In this document: positions 6,826 through 13,315 of the stretch, in pieces
How the letters are laid out: each line of letters begins with the position of its first letter
Numbering within the stretch: position 1 is the stretch's first letter
Assembly (NCBI GenBank): GCA_018268735.1
Contig: JAFDWA010000740.1
Span: 1 to 20,048 of the forward strand
DNA length: 20,048 bases
Source of the DNA: Actinomycetota bacterium
GTDB lineage: Bacteria > Actinomycetota > Acidimicrobiia > Acidimicrobiales > Microtrichaceae
Direction: 5' to 3'
Notes under the pieces: model-generated
Told to the model about the DNA's origin: nothing
What the model saw: the letters and a program-made list of their open reading frames with translations, nothing else
Database searches by the model: none
Program-made: the position numbers and the translations under genes

Positions 6826-8376
6826 ATGGAGCACCCCATCCGAGAGCGGGTCGAGGACCTCGCCCAGCGTCGTGAGCTCGCGCTCACCCCCGGTTCGCAG
6901 CGTTCGATCGACCGCCAACACGAGCGCGGCAAGATGCTCGCCCGGGAGCGCATCGACCACCTGCTCGACGAGGGCTCGTTCCACGAGCTCGACATGCTCG
7001 CCCGCCATCGCGCCGGCGAGGCGCTCGGCGACCGACCGTACGGCGACGGCGTCATCACCGGCTGGGGCACCGTCGACGGTCGGAAGGTGTTCGTGTTCAG
7101 CCAGGACTTCACCGTGTACGGCGGAGCGCTGGGCGAGGTGTTCGCCGAGAAGATCATGAAGCTCATGGACCTCGCGATGAAGGTCGGCGCTCCGGTCATC
7201 GGGCTCAACGACGGTGCCGGCGCTCGCATCCAGGAAGGCGTGGTCTCGCTCGCGAGCTACGGCGGGATCTTCTACCGGAACGTGAAGTCGTCGGGGGTGA
7301 CGCCGCAGATCAGCGTGATCATGGGCCCGTGCGCCGGCGGCGCCGTCTACAGCCCGGTCATGACGGACTTCATCTTCATGGTCGACGAGACGTCGTACAT
7401 GTTCATCACCGGTCCGGACGTCGTGAAGCAGGTGACCGGCGAGGAGGTGAGCCAGCAGGACCTCGGTGGGGCCCGCACCCACACCTCGTCCTCCGGCGTC
7501 GCGCAGTTCATCTCGCCGGACGACAAGGCATGCCTCGACGACGTCCGCTACCTCCTCGGCTTCCTTCCGTCCAACAACATGGAGGAGGCGCCGGTGGAGC
7601 CGACGGCGGATCCGGTGGATCGTCGCTGCGAGGAGCTCTACGACTTGATCCCCGGCTCGGCGAACCAGCCCTACGACATGCGTGACGTCGTGCGGACCGT
7701 CGTCGACGACGGGGACTTCTTCGAGTACGCACGGGACTGGGCGGGATCGATCATCTGCGGCTTCGCCCGCCTCGGCGGCACGAGCGTCGGAATCGTCGGC
7801 AACCAGCCTGCGATGTACGCGGGGGTGCTCGACATCGAGTCGTCCTCCAAGGCGGCGCGGTTCGTCCGGACCTGCGACGCGTTCAACATCCCGCTCGTCA
7901 CGTTCGTCGACGTGCCCGGGTTCCTGCCCGGCGTCGACCAGGAGCACAACGGGATCATCCGCCACGGCGCCAAGCTCCTGTACGCGTACTGCGAGGCGAC
8001 GGTGCCGCGCATCTCGGTGATCACCCGCAAGGCATATGGCGGTGCCTATGTCGTCATGGACTCGAAGTCGATCGGGTCCGACCTGGCGTTCGCCTACCCG
8101 TCGGCCGAGCTGGCGGTGATGGGCGCCCAGGGTGCGGTCGAGATCGTGAACCGCCGTGATCTGGCCGAGGCGTCGGATCCGGTTGCACGACGGGCAGAGC
8201 TGATCGAATCCTACGAGGAGACCCACCTCAACCCGTGGGAGGCGACCGACCGCGGCTACGTCGACGACGTGATCGATCCGGCAGAGACGCGCATCAAGCT
8301 CATCGCCGCGCTGGAGCTCCTGCGAACCAAGCGTGAGGAGCTCCCGAACCGCAAGCACGGCAACATGCCGCTCTGA
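6826..8376 (+). CDS. Acyl-CoA carboxylase beta (carboxyltransferase) subunit, propionyl-CoA carboxylase-like
   Basis: A 516-residue protein, full length for the family. The N-terminal carboxyltransferase half carries RQHERGKMLARERIDHLLDEGSF (30-52), the acyl-CoA oxyanion region GLNDGAGARIQEG (126-138) and IMGPCAGGAVYSP (165-177). The C-terminal half carries the biotin-side oxyanion region VDVPGFLPGVDQEHNGIIRHGAKLLYAY (361-388), KAYGGAYVVMDSKSIG (402-417), and ends HGNMPL. It transfers a carboxyl group from biotin to an acyl-CoA, giving for example methylmalonyl-CoA. The residue after GGAY is Val409, where propionyl-specific enzymes have Asp, so the substrate is uncertain. No biotinylated alpha subunit is in the window. 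The gene heads a plus-strand run and has an apparently leaderless start. Confidence 0.95.
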   Translation: MEHPIRERVEDLAQRRELALTPGSQRSIDRQHERGKMLARERIDHLLDEGSFHELDMLARHRAGEALGDRPYGDGVITGWGTVDGRKVFVFSQDFTVYGGALGEVFAEKIMKLMDLAMKVGAPVIGLNDGAGARIQEGVVSLASYGGIFYRNVKSSGVTPQISVIMGPCAGGAVYSPVMTDFIFMVDETSYMFITGPDVVKQVTGEEVSQQDLGGARTHTSSSGVAQFISPDDKACLDDVRYLLGFLPSNNMEEAPVEPTADPVDRRCEELYDLIPGSANQPYDMRDVVRTVVDDGDFFEYARDWAGSIICGFARLGGTSVGIVGNQPAMYAGVLDIESSSKAARFVRTCDAFNIPLVTFVDVPGFLPGVDQEHNGIIRHGAKLLYAYCEATVPRISVITRKAYGGAYVVMDSKSIGSDLAFAYPSAELAVMGAQGAVEIVNRRDLAEASDPVARRAELIESYEETHLNPWEATDRGYVDDVIDPAETRIKLIAALELLRTKREELPNRKHGNMPL

Positions 8377-8423
8377 GCGGCCGGCGGGACATCGCGGACG
8401 AACTGGACGACGTGGAGCGAGGC

Positions 8424-8606
8424 ATGGCAGTCGCAGACATCACACCTGAGCCCACCGATGAGGAAGCAGCCGCGATCGTCGCTGCGCTGCAGGTCGGTCT
8501 GCCGGGGGGTTCGTCGGAGACCCGGGCGCCGAACGTGTCGCGTTGGCGCTGGTCCGGGCGCTGGTGGTCCAAGCCGCTTCCGATGCGCCGTGGCCGTCCG
8601 GGCTGA
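8424..8606 (+). CDS. Acyl-CoA carboxylase epsilon-like small subunit
   Basis: A 60-residue protein. ATG 8424 follows GTGGAGCGAGGC, which holds a GGAG ribosome-binding core. An N-terminal acidic helix (PTDEEAAAIVAALQVGL) precedes a Trp- and Arg-rich tail (SRWRWSGRWWSKPLPMRRGRPG). This layout, and the position 47 bases after the beta subunit, match the epsilon subunits of actinobacterial acyl-CoA carboxylases, which bind the beta hexamer and raise activity. Sequence similarity in such short proteins is weak, so the call rests mainly on context and composition. Confidence 0.75.
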   Translation: MAVADITPEPTDEEAAAIVAALQVGLPGGSSETRAPNVSRWRWSGRWWSKPLPMRRGRPG

Positions 8607-8627
8607 CACCCGACACCCCGCGTCCCC

Positions 8628-10034
8628 GTGACTCCCGCGGCCACCAGTGCCACGAACGGTCATGTGGATCCGGTCGGTGCGAGCGTGGTCGTCGTCGGTG
8701 CCGGCACCGCCGGCCTGAACGCTGCGCTGCAGCTCGCTCGTCGAGGGCTGATCGTGACCGTGATCGAGTCCCGCCGGCTCGGCGCAGGTGGTGCCCGTTG
8801 GGACAACGGCGTGCTCGCCTGGCAGTACACCCGTGCGGGGATCGCGGCGCCCGGACCGGATGAGGTGCACCACACCAGCGGCCGGACCCATCTGTACGGG
8901 CCGGGCGACGCCGGACCCGTCACCTTCACCGGGTCGACCGTCCATGCCGACATGCGACGGCTCAACGAGCGTCTGGTCGCATCGTGCCGCGCCGAGGGCG
9001 TCAACTTCCTCGACCGGGCGACGGGTCTCGTCCCGGAGCTCGTGGACCGACGAGTCCGGACCCTGGCGTTGGTCGCTGCCGAACCGGAGAGCGCTGTGCT
9101 GTCGAGCAGGCGGCTGCAGGCCTCGCTGTTCGTGGACGCATCGGGTCGACGTGGTGTGCTGCGGACCCAGGTCGCGTCGCTCGCCGAGTGGTGCCCTCGG
9201 GTTCCTCGGGATCTGCTGTGCACGGCGAGCCAGCACCACTTCGACATGGCCGACCGGGATGGCGCGCTCCGGTTCCTCGAGAGGCACCGGGCGACGCCGG
9301 GCGACACGGTGACGTGGGTCGGACTCGACGGTGGGTTCTCCGCCCTCGCCGTCGGTGTGCGGCCTGAGCTCGACGGCGTCTCGGTCCTGACCGGCACGAT
9401 CGCGACCGGGCGTTGGGGTACGGGCCGCTCGATCCTCGACCGGTTCCTGTCGACGGCGCCGTGGATCGGAGCGCAGCACCATGGCGGCGACGGGCTGATC
9501 CCGCTCCGGCGACCGCACGCTCGACTCGGTGCGAGCGGCGTTGCGCTCGTCGGTGATGCCGCCTGCCAGGTATTCCCTGCCCATGGGAGCGGGATCGGGG
9601 CCGGGATGATGGCCGGCGCGATCCTCGCCGAACAGGTCGGTGCCCACGCCGATCCGGGATCTGACGATGCCCTCTGGGCGTACCAGCATGCCTTCCACTC
9701 CGAGCTCGGTGGCACGCTCGCCGCCTACGACGCATTCCGGCGCTGCAACTCGGCGATCGGTTCCGACGGCGTGCGTCGCATGTTCGCCTCGGGCCTGTTC
9801 ACCCCTGAGATGGCGGGATCGGGGTTGGCGCAGCGTTGGCACGAGCCGTCGCTCGGACAGTCGGTCGCTGCGGCGCGGGCGTACGCACGTGACGTCGGTC
9901 TTGCTCGACAGATGGTGCCGTGGCTGCTCCGCTGCGCGACGGCCGAGCGGATGGGCGCGGCCCCACCCGCCGAGCAGGATCTCGGCGCGCTTCGCCGGTG
10001 GGACCGCCGCCTCGCCCGGGTGGTGGGAGGTTGA
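8628..10034 (+). CDS. FAD-dependent oxidoreductase (geranylgeranyl reductase / halogenase-like fold)
   Basis: A 468-residue protein in the glutathione-reductase-fold FAD family. The dinucleotide-binding motif VVVGAGTAGLNAALQLARRG is at 21-40, with an acidic partner VIES at 45-48. A mid-region DASGRRG follows at 170-176, and the FAD-ribityl motif VALVGDAACQVFPAHGSGIGAGMMAG is at 305-330. I see no WxWxIP halogenase motif, so a reductase or monooxygenase is more likely. The start is uncertain: GTG 8628 has no clear ribosome-binding site, and GTG 8664 is an alternative. It begins 21 bases after the epsilon-like gene, so it is probably co-transcribed. The substrate is unknown. Confidence 0.85.
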   Translation: MTPAATSATNGHVDPVGASVVVVGAGTAGLNAALQLARRGLIVTVIESRRLGAGGARWDNGVLAWQYTRAGIAAPGPDEVHHTSGRTHLYGPGDAGPVTFTGSTVHADMRRLNERLVASCRAEGVNFLDRATGLVPELVDRRVRTLALVAAEPESAVLSSRRLQASLFVDASGRRGVLRTQVASLAEWCPRVPRDLLCTASQHHFDMADRDGALRFLERHRATPGDTVTWVGLDGGFSALAVGVRPELDGVSVLTGTIATGRWGTGRSILDRFLSTAPWIGAQHHGGDGLIPLRRPHARLGASGVALVGDAACQVFPAHGSGIGAGMMAGAILAEQVGAHADPGSDDALWAYQHAFHSELGGTLAAYDAFRRCNSAIGSDGVRRMFASGLFTPEMAGSGLAQRWHEPSLGQSVAAARAYARDVGLARQMVPWLLRCATAERMGAAPPAEQDLGALRRWDRRLARVVGG

Positions 10035-10042
10035 ACCCCCTC

Positions 10043-10048
10043 TATCCT
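10043..10048 (+). promoter_or_regulatory. -10 element for the metallophosphoesterase gene
   Basis: TATCCT, exactly eight bases before GTG 10057, inside the 22-base gap after the FAD oxidoreductase. It predicts a separate leaderless transcript for the last two genes of the run, besides readthrough from upstream. Confidence 0.55.
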
Positions 10049-10056
10049 CGATCCAC

Positions 10057-11112
10057 GTGACCGATGCAGCAGGCCCCGCGACCGGTTCGCACGGTCTGAC
10101 CCCTCCCGAGGTCATGACCGTCGCCGACGACGAGGTGGTCGTGTTCCGGGGTGCCGTCGGCACCAGCTACGGGGGCTTGGTGCCGGACACGGCGGTCGTC
10201 CTCGACGGCGTCGACGTGCGAACGCTGCCCCGTCGAGGCGAGCTGCTGGCGAGGGTGGTCACAGCGAACGACGTGCACCTCGGTGAGACGGTGTGCGGTC
10301 ACGTCGACGGAGCGGACTTCGAGACCTTCTCGGTCGGACCCGGTGAGTCGCCGTACCCCGAGACGATGAACGCCGCGGTGGTTGCGGACATGCAGCCGTG
10401 GGAGCCCGACGCAGTGGTGGTCAAGGGCGATGTCACCTCGAACGGCACCGACGAGGAGGTCGCACGATTCCTCGAGATCTACGGCGGAGCCTTCGGCGAC
10501 CGACTCATGTGGGTCCGTGGCAACCACGAGAGCTACCACCGCCAGCAGCGGGGGGCCTGGCCGATGCAGGAGCGCGAGCTCGACGGCATCACGTTGGCGC
10601 TCCTCGACACCTCGCGGGACGAGACGATCAACGGACATCTGGCCGCGGACCAGCTCGACTGGCTGGACGAGCTCGGCCAACGAGCCGATCGACCGGTGCT
10701 CGTGTTCGGCCACCATCCGGTGTGGAACCCGGCGGAGGAGCGACGTCACGACCGGACCTTCGGGATCGTCCCCGACGACACCGAAGCCCTCGCGGATGTC
10801 TTCGCTCGGCGGCCGCGCCTGCTCGGGTACTTCGCCGGGCACACGCACCGCAACAAGCGGGTCGAGCTCCCCGGGGTGGGTGATGTCCCGTTCGTCGAGG
10901 TCGCATCGGTGAAGGACTTCCCCGGATCGTGGGCCGAGTACCGCGTGTACGACGGGCTCGTGCTGCAGATCCACCGCCGGGTGAGCGATCCCATGGCGCT
11001 CGACTGGAGTGAACGGACCCGCCACATGTTCGCCGGCACCTACGAGGGCTATGCGCTCGGCACGCTGGCCGATCGCTGCTTCGCGATCCGTGAACGCCCG
11101 AGACGTCGATGA
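10057..11112 (+). CDS. Calcineurin-like metallophosphoesterase
   Basis: A 351-residue protein. GTG 10057 is set by the -10 element just upstream; the frame is open further upstream but overlaps the oxidoreductase gene. The first 65 residues form a predicted beta-rich extension (DDEVVVFRGAVGTSYGG...). The metal-binding motifs then follow in order: NDVHLGE (Asp72, His74), KGDVTSNG (Asp125), RGNHESY (Asn156, His157), FGHHPVW (His219) and AGHTHRN (His262, His264). No signal peptide is seen, so it is probably cytosolic. Family knowledge: these enzymes use two metal ions to hydrolyse phosphomono- or diesters, including nucleotides. The substrate cannot be read. Its stop overlaps the next gene's start (ATGA), indicating translational coupling to the CoA-transferase. 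Confidence 0.9.
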   Translation: MTDAAGPATGSHGLTPPEVMTVADDEVVVFRGAVGTSYGGLVPDTAVVLDGVDVRTLPRRGELLARVVTANDVHLGETVCGHVDGADFETFSVGPGESPYPETMNAAVVADMQPWEPDAVVVKGDVTSNGTDEEVARFLEIYGGAFGDRLMWVRGNHESYHRQQRGAWPMQERELDGITLALLDTSRDETINGHLAADQLDWLDELGQRADRPVLVFGHHPVWNPAEERRHDRTFGIVPDDTEALADVFARRPRLLGYFAGHTHRNKRVELPGVGDVPFVEVASVKDFPGSWAEYRVYDGLVLQIHRRVSDPMALDWSERTRHMFAGTYEGYALGTLADRCFAIRERPRRR

Positions 11113-12245
11113 GCACAGATGAGGCGCGATCCGGCCCGCTCGCCGATCTGCGGGTGATCGATCTCGCCACCGTCATCGCCGGGCCGGGCTGCGCCCGCTA
11201 CCTGGCCGACTTCGGCGCGGACGTCATCAAGGTGGAGCGGCCGCCGTCGGGTGACAGCGTGCGAGCGATGGGCTGGACCGATCCCTCAGACGGACGGTCG
11301 ATGTGGTGGAAGATCGTCGGTCGGAACAAGCGCACGATCGCTCTCGACCTCAAGGACGTCGACGATCTCGCTGTCATGCGCCGGCTCTGCGACGCCGCTG
11401 ACGTGCTCGTCGAGAACTTCCGGCCCGGCACGCTCGAACGCCTCGGGCTCGCACCGGAGTCGTTGCACGAGACCAACCCCCGCCTCGTCGTCACCCGGGT
11501 GACCGGATTCGGCCAGACCGGTCCCTACCGCGACCGTCCGGGGTTCGCGACCCAGGCCGAGGCGCTGTCGGGGTTCGCCGCCATCAACGGCGACCCGGAC
11601 GGACCGCCGCTGCTCCCTCCGATCGCCCTGACCGACGAGGTCGCTGCGCTCGTCGCAGCGTTCGCGACGATGGTCGCCGTCCACTCGGGCGTCGGCCAGG
11701 TGGTCGACGTCAACCTGATCGAGTCGATGCTGCAGCTGATGGGCCCGCTCGTCCCGCTCTACGGAGTGCTCGGCGAGACCCAGGAGCGGCTCGGTGCCGG
11801 CATCCCCTACACCGTGCCTCGCAACACGTACCTGACCGGAGACGGTCGCTGGGTGGCGGTGTCCACGAGCGCCGACTCGGTCGCCCGACGAGTGATGGAG
11901 CTGATCGGTCTCGGCGACGACGAGCGCTTCGCTGGGTTCGCCGGTCGGGTCGCCCACCGCGAGGAGATCGATGCCCGGATGGCGGCGTGGATGGCGGCAC
12001 GCACCACCGACGAGGTGCTCGCCGAGTTCGAGGAGGCGCATGCCGCGGTGGCGCCTGTCTACGACATGGCCGACATCGCTGCGGACCCGCACTTCCAGGC
12101 CCGGGAGGCGATCGTGGAGGTCGACGGGTTCCCGATGCCCGGCGTCGTCGCCCGCCTGAGTCGGACCCCCGGGCGGGTGCGCTGGGTGGGCAGGGACCTC
12201 GATGCCGACGGGCGGGAGATCCGTGCCGAACTGGACGGAGCCTGA
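11109..12245 (+). CDS. Class III CoA-transferase (CaiB/BaiF family)
   Basis: A 378-residue protein, normal for the family. It opens GPLADLRVIDLATVIAGPGCARYLADFGADVIKVERP, the typical N-terminus, followed by GRNKRTIALDLK (71-82), VLVENFRPGTLERLGL (99-114) and VTGFGQTGPYRDRPGF (131-146). By alignment from memory with formyl-CoA transferase, Asp176 (PIALTDEVAAL) is the catalytic aspartate that forms the acyl intermediate. It transfers CoA between carboxylic acids. Family members act on oxalate, carnitine, mesaconate, succinate and others; the substrate here is unknown. ATG 11109 overlaps the metallophosphoesterase stop by four bases. Context with carboxylase and mutase genes suggests short-chain or branched acyl-CoA metabolism. 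Confidence 0.93.
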   Translation: MSTDEARSGPLADLRVIDLATVIAGPGCARYLADFGADVIKVERPPSGDSVRAMGWTDPSDGRSMWWKIVGRNKRTIALDLKDVDDLAVMRRLCDAADVLVENFRPGTLERLGLAPESLHETNPRLVVTRVTGFGQTGPYRDRPGFATQAEALSGFAAINGDPDGPPLLPPIALTDEVAALVAAFATMVAVHSGVGQVVDVNLIESMLQLMGPLVPLYGVLGETQERLGAGIPYTVPRNTYLTGDGRWVAVSTSADSVARRVMELIGLGDDERFAGFAGRVAHREEIDARMAAWMAARTTDEVLAEFEEAHAAVAPVYDMADIAADPHFQAREAIVEVDGFPMPGVVARLSRTPGRVRWVGRDLDADGREIRAELDGA

Positions 12246-12271
12246 GCGCCGAGGACGTCAGACGTGCCGAG

Positions 12272-12320
12272 TTCGGTGCTCGGGTGGGTTCGGTGCCTGG
12301 GTGCTTCGGTGCCAGGGTCG
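12272..12320. repeat. Three degenerate 16-17-bp tandem repeats
   Basis: TTCGGTGC recurs at 12272-12279, 12289-12296 and 12305-12312, each followed by a similar GGGT-rich tail. They fill the gap between converging genes and overlap the hairpin described next. Confidence 0.7.
12296..12317 (+). terminator. Hairpin with UUCG loop after the CoA-transferase gene
   Basis: In the plus-strand RNA, 12296-12304 pairs with 12309-12317, with one G-A mismatch and three G-U pairs, closed by a C(UUCG)G tetraloop. It lies 50 bases after the stop codon. No U-run follows, so it may be an intrinsic terminator without a tail or an mRNA 3'-end stabiliser. Confidence 0.4.
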
Positions 12321-12337
12321 GGCTGAGGGGCTGGGGG

Positions 12338-13237
12338 TCAGCTCTCGACGGCGGCGACCTCGATGCGGTCCTGGTTCCACTCCTGCGCCGATCGGAGCGC
12401 GGCCCTTGCCTGCGTCACGAGCTCGTCACCGCTGAAGGCGTGCGCCGGGTAGCAGGCGACTCCGGCCCACATCGTGTGGGTGCCGAAGCGGCTGACGAGG
12501 TTCCGTCGGGTCCGCTCGACGGTCCACACGGCGCCGTTCTCGGGCGTGTCCTCGAGGATGACGGCGAAGGTGCCGTCGTCCATGCGGCAGGCGATGTCGG
12601 CTTCGCGGACGGTCTGTCGGATCGCGTCGGCGACCCGTCCGGCCGGTGGCGGGCCCGCATCGGCATCGTTCTGGCCCTCGGTGACCTCCATGAGGCACAC
12701 CGACACAGGTCGCAGGTGTCGACGCGCTGAGGCGAGCCTCGACTGGAGCGCGACCAGGAAGTAGGCCTCGGAGAAGAGCTGCGAGTCCACGTCGGTGAGC
12801 GTGGAGGGCCCCGATGCGGGGATCTGCTCGTGACCGCCGCGGGTCGCCGTGTCGTCCCCCGGGAGGAGCAGGGGCGTCGGATCCGGGACCGCAGCGCTGG
12901 TGTCGGCGACAGCGACGACCTCGGCAGCAGCCGCCGGGTCCGAACCGGCGGTCGGCCCGCCGGTGTGCAGTTCGCCCGAGCGCAGCGCGTCGATCTCGGA
13001 GCGGGCTTCGGCGAGCTCGCGTCGTGTCCGGTCGATCGTGCGGTCGCGTTCTGCGAGGTCCTCCTCGGTCGGCGATCCGCCGGTCTGCGGCCGGGCCCAC
13101 AACGCGACGACTCCGGCGCCGATCGCCGCCGCACCTGCGGCGGCGCCGAAGGCCCCGGTGTCGAACACCAGCGCTGAGATCCCGAACGCGGCGCCCACGA
13201 CGCCGAGGACGAGCGCGATCACACGAGCGTCAACCAT
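12338..13237 (-). CDS. Membrane protein with degenerate GGDEF domain
   Basis: A 299-residue protein. ATG 13237 follows GGGAGA four to five bases upstream. Two hydrophobic segments (residues 4-25 and 28-47) are followed by a charged coiled coil (TEEDLAERDRTIDRTRRELAEARSEIDALR, 57-86), a low-complexity Pro/Ala linker, and a C-terminal domain from about 150. That domain has GGDEF-family layout: helical start, LRPVSVCLMEV, READIACRMDDGTFAVILEDT, then WAGVACYPAHAFSGDELVTQARAALRSAQEWNQDRI. The active-site loop GG[DE]EF is replaced by DDGTF (220-224), so diguanylate cyclase activity is unlikely. It may bind a nucleotide or act as a signalling scaffold. The gene is 78 bases downstream of the mutase on the same strand. 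Confidence 0.85.
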   Translation of the reverse strand: MVDARVIALVLGVVGAAFGISALVFDTGAFGAAAGAAAIGAGVVALWARPQTGGSPTEEDLAERDRTIDRTRRELAEARSEIDALRSGELHTGGPTAGSDPAAAAEVVAVADTSAAVPDPTPLLLPGDDTATRGGHEQIPASGPSTLTDVDSQLFSEAYFLVALQSRLASARRHLRPVSVCLMEVTEGQNDADAGPPPAGRVADAIRQTVREADIACRMDDGTFAVILEDTPENGAVWTVERTRRNLVSRFGTHTMWAGVACYPAHAFSGDELVTQARAALRSAQEWNQDRIEVAAVES

Positions 13238-13315
13238 GGATCTCCCATCGGCGTGCGATCGGTCCGACGTGAGGATTCGCCGGTGCCGCCGAGACGTCGT
13301 GGTCCTGCAGCGTCG

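Noticed and set aside
6211..8358. 715-codon minus-strand open frame opposite the carboxylase beta gene
   Set aside because: The plus strand encodes a full-length, motif-complete carboxylase. The antisense frame is an open shadow expected in high-G+C DNA; its product is His/Arg/Asp-rich and resembles no family.
8628..10034. Flavin-dependent tryptophan halogenase
   Set aside because: The FAD fold fits, but I could not find the WxWxIP motif that marks halogenases.
9640..10056. Upstream extension of the metallophosphoesterase frame
   Set aside because: It overlaps the oxidoreductase gene on the same strand, has Arg/Ser-rich shadow composition, and a -10 element marks the GTG at 10057.
8256..10163. 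635-codon minus-strand open frame opposite the FAD oxidoreductase
   Set aside because: Low-complexity Arg/Pro/His-rich product, entirely antisense to a recognised gene.
12338..13237. Active diguanylate cyclase
   Set aside because: The catalytic GG[DE]EF loop is DDGTF, lacking the residues needed for GTP and metal binding.
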